The position numbers and the translations under genes were made by a program. A stretch of DNA of 6,689 nucleotides, taken from contig RFPW01000121.1 in assembly GCA_009925965.1 (NCBI GenBank), positions 1 to 6,689 of the forward strand, read 5' to 3'. Within the stretch, counting starts at the first letter, position 1. Each line of letters begins with the position of its first letter. Under the pieces are notes generated by a model that saw only the letters and a list, made by a program, of their open reading frames with translations, had not been told where the DNA came from and ran no database searches. The DNA comes from Betaproteobacteria bacterium (GTDB taxonomy: Bacteria > Pseudomonadota > Gammaproteobacteria > Burkholderiales > Burkholderiaceae_E). Shown here one piece after another: positions 1-5,421 of this stretch.

Positions 1-171
1 GAAGGACCCTCACGCAAAGATCCAAACGAACTCTGCGGACGCACGAGCAATAACCGAATGGTCAACTTCGCCCTGCCCGAGGGGGCGACCACTACCGAGC
101 TCATTGGCCAGCTGATGGATCTGAAAATCGTCAGCGCTCTGCCGCATTCCTTGCGCGGCGAACTGGTCTGA
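1..171 (+). CDS. miaB: MiaB, tRNA-2-methylthio-N6-dimethylallyladenosine synthase (C-terminal end only)
   Basis: Only the last 56 residues and the TGA stop lie in the window; the 5' part is beyond the left edge. MiaB is a cytoplasmic radical-SAM iron-sulfur enzyme that adds a methylthio group to i6A37 in tRNAs reading UNN codons. What is seen is the end of the C-terminal TRAM RNA-binding domain: an EGPSRKDPNELCGRTSNNR stretch at the edge, then VNF, and a closing LIGQ...DLKIVSALPHSLRGELV segment. This closely matches remembered MiaB tails (GRTxNNRxVNF and ALPNSLRGE). The catalytic cysteines and the SAM domain cannot be checked here. The position directly before phoH-ybeY-corC-lnt matches the usual proteobacterial order and supports MiaB over its paralogue RimO. 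The gap to phoH is 28 bp with no terminator, so co-transcription is likely. Confidence 0.9.
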   Translation, partial: EGPSRKDPNELCGRTSNNRMVNFALPEGATTTELIGQLMDLKIVSALPHSLRGELV

Positions 172-199
172 CGACCTCGACAGGCCCCAACAGACCGTC

Positions 200-1282
200 A
201 TGGCGCGCACCCGACCGCTTGAAATTCTGCTCAATGATGAGCATCACCGACTGGCAAATCTCTTAGGTCCTCTGGATCAGAATCTGCGCCAGATTGAGAC
301 CGCATTTGATGTGCGGATCACCCGACGTAACGCGGTCTTTACGATCGTAGGCGAGACACGATCTGGTTCGACCCAGCAGTCCGGGCCGCAAGTCGCGCAG
401 CAGACTGCGCAGTCTGGGCAGGCAGCTCATGCCGTTCAAGCCGCTCAGGCCGCGGCGGCGGCTGCGCTGCATCACTTTCTGTCAATCGCGCACGAACCAC
501 TATCGCTTGAAGACGTTCAACTTGGCCTGATCAGTTTGCGCGCCAGCGATACGGATACGTCGCCGCAACTTCAGACTAAGCGTGCCGATCTGCAGGGCCG
601 CACGCCCCGCCAACGCGAGTATCTGCGCCAGATCCTGAGCCATGACATTACATTCGGGATCGGCCCGGCCGGCACCGGAAAAACCTACCTTGCCGTGGCT
701 TGTGCAGTCGACGCACTCGAGCGGGATGCGGTCAAACGCATCGTTCTGACGCGGCCTGCGGTTGAGGCAGGCGAGCGGCTCGGGTTTCTGCCGGGTGATC
801 TTGCGCAAAAGGTCGATCCGTACCTTCGCCCGCTCTATGACGCGCTTTATGACCTGATGGGGTTTGAGCGGGTCTCACGGTTCTTTGAGAAGCAGGCGAT
901 CGAGATCGCACCCCTCGCCTACATGCGCGGCCGCACGCTCAATCACGCATTCATCATCCTCGACGAAGCTCAGAATACGACTCCAGAACAAATGAAAATG
1001 TTCTTGACCCGCATCGGCTTTGGTTCGCGGGCAGTCGTTACAGGCGACAGCACGCAGGTCGATTTGCCGCGCGGGGCCCGTTCGGGGTTGGCCGACGCAG
1101 CACGAGTACTCGACGGCATCCGAGGGATTGCGATGACGCTATTCTCAAGCGCGGATGTGGTTCGCCATCCGCTGGTCGCACGGATCGTAGACGCTTACGA
1201 ACGCGCCGAACAAAACGGGGCGCATAGCCCGTCAATTTCAGATGCCCGCCATGCCCCCTCCCTCCCCCCCTCGCCTGCCTGA
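200..1282 (+). CDS. phoH: PhoH-like P-loop ATPase (YbeZ type)
   Basis: This 360-residue protein is close in length to E. coli YbeZ (about 346). It is a cytoplasmic P-loop NTPase of the PhoH family, thought to act on RNA and known to partner with YbeY in rRNA processing; its exact substrate is unsettled. Residues 1-52 form the N-terminal RNA-binding-like domain (ending in FTIVGE). Residues 59-90 are a Gln/Ala-rich linker. The ATPase domain covers about 135-335, with Walker A GPAGTGKT at 155-162, LTRPAVEAGERLGFLPGDL at 183-201, Walker B FIILDEAQN at 251-259, VVTGDSTQVDLP at 279-290 and the closing RHPLVARIVDAYE at 322-334. The tail after 340 is poorly conserved and Pro/Ser-rich. The ATG at 200 is the natural start because the next residues align with YbeZ from its N-terminus, although no clear Shine-Dalgarno precedes it. 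ybeY follows 31 bp downstream. Identity is firm. Confidence 0.96.
   Translation: MARTRPLEILLNDEHHRLANLLGPLDQNLRQIETAFDVRITRRNAVFTIVGETRSGSTQQSGPQVAQQTAQSGQAAHAVQAAQAAAAAALHHFLSIAHEPLSLEDVQLGLISLRASDTDTSPQLQTKRADLQGRTPRQREYLRQILSHDITFGIGPAGTGKTYLAVACAVDALERDAVKRIVLTRPAVEAGERLGFLPGDLAQKVDPYLRPLYDALYDLMGFERVSRFFEKQAIEIAPLAYMRGRTLNHAFIILDEAQNTTPEQMKMFLTRIGFGSRAVVTGDSTQVDLPRGARSGLADAARVLDGIRGIAMTLFSSADVVRHPLVARIVDAYERAEQNGAHSPSISDARHAPSLPPSPA
374..469 (+). repeat. Gln/Ala-rich low-complexity segment within phoH
   Basis: Residues 59-90 of PhoH are made of only a few amino acids: 9 Gln and 13 Ala among 32, ending in a run of six Ala (codons GCx, including a GCG/GCC-rich stretch near 450-465). The DNA is loosely repetitive, with recurring CAG and GCN triplets, but has no exact tandem unit. 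It sits between the N-terminal domain and the ATPase domain, where the remembered E. coli YbeZ sequence is not Gln/Ala-rich. It is probably a flexible linker or a lengthened helix; this is inference. Confidence 0.7.
1254..1270 (-). other. Potential G-quadruplex motif at the 3' end of phoH (G-rich on the minus strand)
   Basis: The + strand reads CCCCCTCCCTCCCCCCC, so the minus strand has G-runs of 7, 3 and 5 separated by single A residues. Splitting the run of seven gives four G-triplets with one-nucleotide loops, which fits the canonical intramolecular quadruplex pattern with the most stable class of loops. It lies in the last codons of phoH, 12 to 28 bp before its end and about 45 bp before the preferred ybeY start, on the template strand. 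The pattern is directly visible; folding in the cell, and any effect on ybeY expression, is unproven. Confidence 0.5.
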
Positions 1283-1313
1283 CAGCGGTAGCCGCTTGCG
1301 GCCGCACTTATCC

Positions 1314-1781
1314 ATGCAGATCCAGTTAGGCGACGGCGTCGAAGCATTGCCGGTCGGGCGGCCTCAGTTACGCCGATGGGCTCAAGCAGCGCTGGAGCGA
1401 GACGCCGCATTGACGCTGCGCTTCGTCAGCGAAGCCGAGGGTCGGGCACTCAACCGCGAGTATCGAGATCAGGATCACGCGACCAACGTACTGACGTTTG
1501 CGTATCCAACTGATCCTGTTCACGAGAACGTTCATGAGGATACCCCGCCCGCCCAGGCTGACATCCTGATCTGTATGACGGTCGTTGCGGCCGAGGCGGC
1601 CGAGCAAAACAAATCACTCAATCATCACCTAGCTCATCTGGTGATACACGGCACCCTGCATGCCCAAGGCTGGGAACACGACGAAGAAGAACAAGCCCAG
1701 AATATGGAGGCCGTTGAGACGCAATTGCTCGCGCGTTTCGGAATTTCCGACCCCTACCGCAAGCTCGGGGCCAACTCGTAG
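1314..1781 (+). CDS. ybeY: YbeY, endoribonuclease / rRNA maturation factor
   Basis: YbeY is a small cytoplasmic zinc-dependent endoribonuclease needed for 16S rRNA 3'-end maturation and 70S ribosome quality control. From the ATG at 1314 the protein is 155 residues, the same length as E. coli YbeY, and begins MQIQLGDGV. Seen in order: the strand LTLRFVSEAEGRALNREYR (about 34-52), the family signature TNVLTFAYP (57-65), ADILICMTVV (82-91), and the metal-binding helix and loop with His112, His116 and His122 (HGTLHAQGWEH), matching the three zinc-binding histidines of the family. EMEALET-like NMEAVETQLLARFGISDPY closes the fold. An in-frame ATG at 1242 would add 24 Pro/Arg-rich residues and overlap phoH by 41 bp; the extra stretch looks non-homologous, so 1314 is preferred. 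Neither start has a clear ribosome binding site, so coupling to phoH translation is plausible. YbeZ and YbeY are known to interact physically, which fits their adjacency. Confidence 0.93.
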   Translation: MQIQLGDGVEALPVGRPQLRRWAQAALERDAALTLRFVSEAEGRALNREYRDQDHATNVLTFAYPTDPVHENVHEDTPPAQADILICMTVVAAEAAEQNKSLNHHLAHLVIHGTLHAQGWEHDEEEQAQNMEAVETQLLARFGISDPYRKLGANS

Positions 1782-1815
1782 TACCCTAGAAGTCCCTAAA
1801 CTTCAGATCCCGTCG

Positions 1816-2745
1816 ATGGCAGAGCCCTCGTCGGGCGCAGCCAGTCGACCTCGATCGCTGCTCGCTCGCCTGTCAGCGCTGATCTCCAGCGCACCAGAAG
1901 ATCGTGATGACCTGTTGCAGGTTCTTCGGGAAGCCCATACTCGGGAGCTTCTGGGAGACGACGCGCTTGCGATGATTGAGGGCGTCATGCGCGTCCCCCA
2001 ACTCACCGCACGCGACATCATGGTCCCGCGTCCCCAAATTGACATGGTCGACCTCCGGGATTCTCCCGATCGGGTGGTCGCTGCGGTCATCCAATCAGGG
2101 CATTCCCGTCTGCCAGCTACTGATGGGGATCGCGACAACATTTGCGGCATCCTCCACGCGAAAGATCTCTTACGTTTGGGTTCAGGTGATCAGAGCGACC
2201 TTCGTGCGCTCTTACGCCCCGCGATGTTCATTCCGGAAAGTAAGCGGGTCGATGTGCTCCTGCGGGAGTTTCGACTCAATCGCTACCACCTTGCAGTGGT
2301 TGTCGATGAGTACGGTGGCGTCTCCGGCATGGTGACCATCGAAGATGTGCTCGAGCAGATCGTGGGCGAAATTGAAGACGAATTTGATGAAGTGTCGACG
2401 ATCGAGGACATCGCCTCAATCGGTCCGGGTCAGCGCGGACCGCGTTGGCGAGTACATGCCGCAACGGAGATCGACAAAGTCAACGCCGCTCTGGGTACGA
2501 AGCTCGATGAAGAAGAGTTCGACACGCTAGGCGGGTTGGTCGTGCATGAGCTCGGGCGGGTGCCGTTACGGGGAGAAACGCTCCGCCTCGGTCGCCTGGT
2601 TTGCGAAGTCCTGAGGGCCAACGCGCGGCAGGTCCAACTCTTGATGGTTGAATTGCTGCCTGAGGAGCCCTCAGCAACCGAGGCAGCTCAGGAAGCGCTT
2701 GGACGACCCGTCAGCTCAAACCCAACAGCCAGCAACGGTCGCTAA
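1816..2745 (+). CDS. corC: CorC/YbeX, CBS-domain protein linked to magnesium/cobalt efflux
   Basis: From the ATG at 1816 this is a 309-residue soluble protein (E. coli CorC about 292). Members of the YbeX/CorC group lack the membrane DUF21 domain and are associated with Mg2+/Co2+ efflux; YbeX has also been tied to ribosome biology, so the biochemical role is not fixed. Domains: an N-terminal helical region with the leader RDDLLQVLREAH (30-41) and MIEGVMRVPQLTARDIMVPR (53-72); CBS 1 about 64-125 (SGHSRLPA...GILHAKDLL); CBS 2 about 134-192 (ESKRVDVLLREFRLNRYHLAVVVDEYGGVSG, then VTIEDVLEQIVGEIEDE at 173-189); and a C-terminal CorC/HlyC-type domain about 210-280 (DEEEFDTLGGLVVHELGRVPLRGE). I see no transmembrane segment. 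The reading frame is open upstream to 1660, but that stretch is the third frame of ybeY. There is no clear ribosome binding site at 1816. The last 16 codons overlap the preferred start of lnt. Confidence 0.93.
   Translation: MAEPSSGAASRPRSLLARLSALISSAPEDRDDLLQVLREAHTRELLGDDALAMIEGVMRVPQLTARDIMVPRPQIDMVDLRDSPDRVVAAVIQSGHSRLPATDGDRDNICGILHAKDLLRLGSGDQSDLRALLRPAMFIPESKRVDVLLREFRLNRYHLAVVVDEYGGVSGMVTIEDVLEQIVGEIEDEFDEVSTIEDIASIGPGQRGPRWRVHAATEIDKVNAALGTKLDEEEFDTLGGLVVHELGRVPLRGETLRLGRLVCEVLRANARQVQLLMVELLPEEPSATEAAQEALGRPVSSNPTASNGR
2690..2693 (+). promoter_or_regulatory. Shine-Dalgarno AGGA for the TTG start of lnt
   Basis: AGGA (followed by AG) lies inside the corC coding sequence, five bases before the TTG at 2699. 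It is the best ribosome binding site among the possible lnt starts and is the main reason for preferring 2699 over the upstream TTG at 2648. Ribosomes finishing corC pass over it, so translational coupling is likely. Confidence 0.5.
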
Positions 2746-4435
2746 GGTCTGGCCCTCTGGGGCCGGTGCGCGACTTTGGCTGGACGGTTGCGTTGGGGTT
2801 ATTCACGCGGCCAGCTTTACGCCCTGGCCGAGTCCGGCTCCGGCATGGCTGCCAGCGTTGGTTCAACTGCTCGCACTGGCCTGGCTGGCCGCAAGAGTAA
2901 CCACAGCGATCGATCGACGTCATGCGTTTTGGCGCGGGCTCGCATTCGGCTTTGGCTCATTCGCCGCCGGCGTTGGCTGGATCTTTATCAGCCTGCATGT
3001 GTACGCAGAGCTTTCGGTGGCGCTCGCTGCGCTGGCCACAGGCTTGTTGGCATTGGGGTTAAGCGTGGCGCCCGCTCTAGCTGGGGCGCTCACCGCTGCG
3101 CTCAAACCATCCCGCGGATACAGCGATGGCCGCCGCGGTGTGGCCGACGCAAGTGATGACGCGCTCGCACCCTTCCGATTTGCAGCCTGCTGGACATTAT
3201 TCGAACTTGGGCGTGGTTATGCGTTCAGCGGATTTCCGTGGCTGGCATCGGGCTATGCGCATGTTGATTCGCCACTCGCCGGATGGGCTCCAGTTCTCGG
3301 CGTCTATGGCGTCACCGCGGCGGGGGCATTGGTTTCGGCCTGCATCGCAGCCCTCGCCCAGTCAATCGGATCGCAAGTCCGCCAGAAGCAGCGTGGCTTG
3401 AAGCCAATCAGCCCGGACCAGAGCGCCTGGAAGCAGACCGCTCTGCCCGCTCTGCCGTTTGTCATAGCAGTACTCACCCTGGGCTCGGGCGCGGTCCTGC
3501 GCCACATTGAGTGGGTTCAACCACACGGAAACCCACTCTCCGTGCGCCTTCTCCAGGGCAATGTCTCGCAAGACATGAAGTTCGATCCTGAACGTGCGCT
3601 CAAGGCCATCGAACGCTACCGCGAACTGACCGAGGCCGGTGACGCCACCCTCACCGTGATGCCCGAGACGGCCTGGGTGGTCGCCTGGCTGGAGGCGCCC
3701 CGAGAAGAACGCGAACACCTCTTAGCGCTTGCGAAGGCCCAACATCGCTGGGTGGCGCTGGGGATTCCGTTACCCGTCGCCGACCCGTGGCGGGTCGCAC
3801 TACTTTCGCTTGAAGATGGCGTGACCAACAGCGTGGTGTTGATTGGTCCCAAGTCGGCCGAGACGTCGCGCTTTGCGGGTCGTTATGACAAGCGACATCT
3901 GGTGCCGTTCGGCGAATTCATCCCCTCCGGGTTCCGATGGTTCGTTGATTTGATGGTCATGCCCATGGGTGATTTTGCGCGAGGCCCCGAAGACCCCGAC
4001 CCGCAACAAGTTGCTGATCAGCGGGTTGCATTCAATGTCTGTTACGAAGATCTGTTTGGCGAAGAACTAACTGGTCGGATCAAGCAGGGGGCAACGGTTC
4101 TGATCAATGTGAGCAACATCGCCTGGTTTGGCGGCTCGCACGCCCTGCCTCAGCACCTGCAAATTTCGCGAATGAGAACCCTCGAACTGGGGCGACCCAT
4201 GCTGCGCGCAACCAACACGGGCGTCACCGCTGCGATTGACCATCGGGCCCGGGTGTTGGCCGAGTTGCCGATCCAGGTTGAGGGCGTACTCGACATCCAG
4301 ACTCAGGGAACTGTCGGGGTGACGCCCTATGTGCGACTCGGCAATCTAGCCATCTTGCTGATCTGTATCAGCATCGTGGGGTTCAGCCTTCTGGCAAACA
4401 GGCCTTCAATCCGGCGCCCAGGTACGGGGCTTTAG
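2699..4435 (+). CDS. lnt: Lnt, apolipoprotein N-acyltransferase
   Basis: Lnt is an inner-membrane enzyme that transfers an acyl chain from a phospholipid to the N-terminal diacylglyceryl-cysteine of apolipoproteins, the last step of lipoprotein maturation. From the TTG at 2699 it is 578 residues (E. coli 512). The N-terminal half holds about seven hydrophobic segments (roughly 24-43, 48-66, 77-101, 105-133, 159-182, 197-221 and 248-267), including FWRGLAFGFGSFAAGVGW and SGFPWLASGYAHVDSPLAGWAPVLGVYG. A carbon-nitrogen hydrolase domain follows (about 280-533) with the full triad: Glu323 (MPETAW), Lys398 (RYDKRHLVPFGEF) and Cys448 (NVCYEDLFGEE). Glu406, Tyr449, Glu450 and Trp476 match other functionally important E. 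coli positions. A last membrane segment lies near 548-566. The first in-frame ATG is at 3575, inside the hydrolase domain, so a non-ATG start is unavoidable; TTG 2648 and CTG 2780 are alternatives. Extra length sits in two polar loops (about 136-157 and 224-247). It overlaps corC by 47 bp. Confidence 0.94.
   Translation: MDDPSAQTQQPATVAKVWPSGAGARLWLDGCVGVIHAASFTPWPSPAPAWLPALVQLLALAWLAARVTTAIDRRHAFWRGLAFGFGSFAAGVGWIFISLHVYAELSVALAALATGLLALGLSVAPALAGALTAALKPSRGYSDGRRGVADASDDALAPFRFAACWTLFELGRGYAFSGFPWLASGYAHVDSPLAGWAPVLGVYGVTAAGALVSACIAALAQSIGSQVRQKQRGLKPISPDQSAWKQTALPALPFVIAVLTLGSGAVLRHIEWVQPHGNPLSVRLLQGNVSQDMKFDPERALKAIERYRELTEAGDATLTVMPETAWVVAWLEAPREEREHLLALAKAQHRWVALGIPLPVADPWRVALLSLEDGVTNSVVLIGPKSAETSRFAGRYDKRHLVPFGEFIPSGFRWFVDLMVMPMGDFARGPEDPDPQQVADQRVAFNVCYEDLFGEELTGRIKQGATVLINVSNIAWFGGSHALPQHLQISRMRTLELGRPMLRATNTGVTAAIDHRARVLAELPIQVEGVLDIQTQGTVGVTPYVRLGNLAILLICISIVGFSLLANRPSIRRPGTGL
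3509..3538 (+). repeat. Perfect 9-bp inverted repeat inside lnt
   Basis: GAGTGGGTT at 3509-3517 is exactly complementary to AACCCACTC at 3530-3538, with a 12-base spacer. It lies where the last N-terminal membrane segment of Lnt meets the hydrolase domain (protein EWVQPHGNPL). There is no T-tract after it, so it is not a typical terminator. A stem of this length can arise by chance in several kilobases. Confidence 0.5.
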
Positions 4436-4475
4436 AATCGCCCAAACGCACAATTTCCGCGAGAGCCCTCTTTTC

Positions 4476-5411
4476 ATGTCTTCCGAATCAAGTTCCCTCC
4501 CCGAACGCGTCCTCTCTGGCGAGGCCCCGACCTTTCAGCAGACCATCCTTCGCCTGCAAAATTATTGGGATCAACATGGATGCGCGCTGCTTCAGCCGTA
4601 TGACATGGAAGTCGGCGCGGGGACCTTTCACACTGCGACCTTTCTGCGGTCCATTGGCCCCGAGCCTTGGCGGGCTGCCTATGTCCAGCCATCGCGCCGG
4701 CCGCGTGACGGACGCTATGGTAATAACCCCAATCGCCTGCAGCACTATTATCAATTTCAGGTCGTTTTAAAACCCTCGCCGTCCGATATCTTGCAGCGCT
4801 ATCTCGGATCGCTCGAGGTGTTGGGGATTGATCTGCAGGCCAATGATGTCCGCTTTGTCGAGGACGACTGGGAGTCCCCGACCTTGGGCGCCTGGGGCCT
4901 CGGCTGGGAGGTTTGGCTGAACGGCATGGAAGTCACCCAGTTCACCTATTTTCAGGAAGTGGGTTCACTGCGCTGCGAACCGATCACGGGCGAAATCACC
5001 TACGGGCTCGAACGCCTTGCGATGTACTTGCAGGGGGTTCAAAGCGTCTATGACCTGGTCTGGACCCACGGCCCAGCCGGCACAGTGACCTACCGCGACG
5101 TGTTTCACCAGAACGAAGTCGAACAGTCGACCTACAACTTTGAACAATCTGATGCAGCGATGCTATTTCGTCATTTTGATGAGTACGAAACCCAGGCGCG
5201 TCATCTGATCGATGCGGCACTGGCACTCCCCGCATACGAGATGGTCATGAAATGTAGTCACACTTTTAACCTGCTCGACGCGCGTGGCGCCATTTCGGTG
5301 ACCGAGCGCGCAGGCTATATCGGTCGCGTCCGAGCGCTATCGCGCGCCATTGCTCAAGCCTATTACGAGTCACGCGAACGGCTTGGCTTTCCAATGCTTG
5401 GACAACGATGA
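4476..5411 (+). CDS. glyQ: GlyQ, glycyl-tRNA synthetase alpha subunit
   Basis: GlyQ is the catalytic class-II subunit of the bacterial alpha2beta2 glycyl-tRNA synthetase; it activates glycine with ATP in the cytoplasm and charges tRNA-Gly together with GlyS. The protein is 311 residues (E. coli 303), with an N-terminal tail of about 18 residues before TFQQTILRLQNYWDQHGC (19-36). Family landmarks are all present: LLQPYDMEVGAGTFHTATF (39-57), the motif-2 region AYVQPSRRPRDGRYGNNPNR (68-87) and HYYQFQVVLKPSP (90-102), FVEDDWESPTLGAWGLGWEVWLNGMEVTQFTYFQ (127-160), the motif-3 region GEITYGLERLAMYLQGV (172-188), and HQNEVEQSTYNFE (211-223). The end, with KCSHTFNLLDARGAISVTERAGYIGR, resembles betaproteobacterial GlyQ. 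Residue 83 is Asn where the family usually has Glu (RYGENPNR). GAGAG at 4461-4465, ten bases before the ATG, is a weak ribosome binding site. glyS follows after 10 bp. Confidence 0.97.
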   Translation: MSSESSSLPERVLSGEAPTFQQTILRLQNYWDQHGCALLQPYDMEVGAGTFHTATFLRSIGPEPWRAAYVQPSRRPRDGRYGNNPNRLQHYYQFQVVLKPSPSDILQRYLGSLEVLGIDLQANDVRFVEDDWESPTLGAWGLGWEVWLNGMEVTQFTYFQEVGSLRCEPITGEITYGLERLAMYLQGVQSVYDLVWTHGPAGTVTYRDVFHQNEVEQSTYNFEQSDAAMLFRHFDEYETQARHLIDAALALPAYEMVMKCSHTFNLLDARGAISVTERAGYIGRVRALSRAIAQAYYESRERLGFPMLGQR

Positions 5412-5421
5412 TCGGACAACC

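Noticed and set aside
1242..1313. Upstream ATG at 1242 as the start of ybeY
   Set aside because: It adds 24 Pro/Arg-rich residues unlike YbeY, overlaps phoH by 41 bp and has no ribosome binding site; the start at 1314 gives the standard 155 residues.
1624..1645. Inverted repeat ATCACC...GGTGAT in ybeY
   Set aside because: It is six base pairs only and falls in codons of the conserved His-rich helix, so chance and protein constraint explain it.
1660..1815. Open frame upstream of corC as an N-terminal extension
   Set aside because: This stretch is an alternate frame of the well-conserved ybeY 3' half, and CorC similarity begins only after the ATG at 1816.
1803..2150. 115-residue minus-strand open frame inside corC
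   Set aside because: It is antisense to the first CBS region and its Ser/Arg-rich composition is typical of a complement frame.
1976..2335. 119-residue open frame on the + strand inside corC
   Set aside because: It is an out-of-frame shadow of the conserved CBS domains, with no recognisable domain and a composition typical of a shifted frame.
3362..3718. 118-residue minus-strand open frame inside lnt
   Set aside because: It is fully antisense to conserved lnt sequence, with no recognisable family; long antisense frames are common in GC-rich coding DNA.
4426..4475. Terminator between lnt and glyQ (GGGCT at 4427-4431 against AGCCC at 4464-4468, then TCTTTTC)
   Set aside because: The stem is only 5 bp with a 32-base loop, and the following pyrimidines are not a T-tract; it does not resemble an intrinsic terminator.
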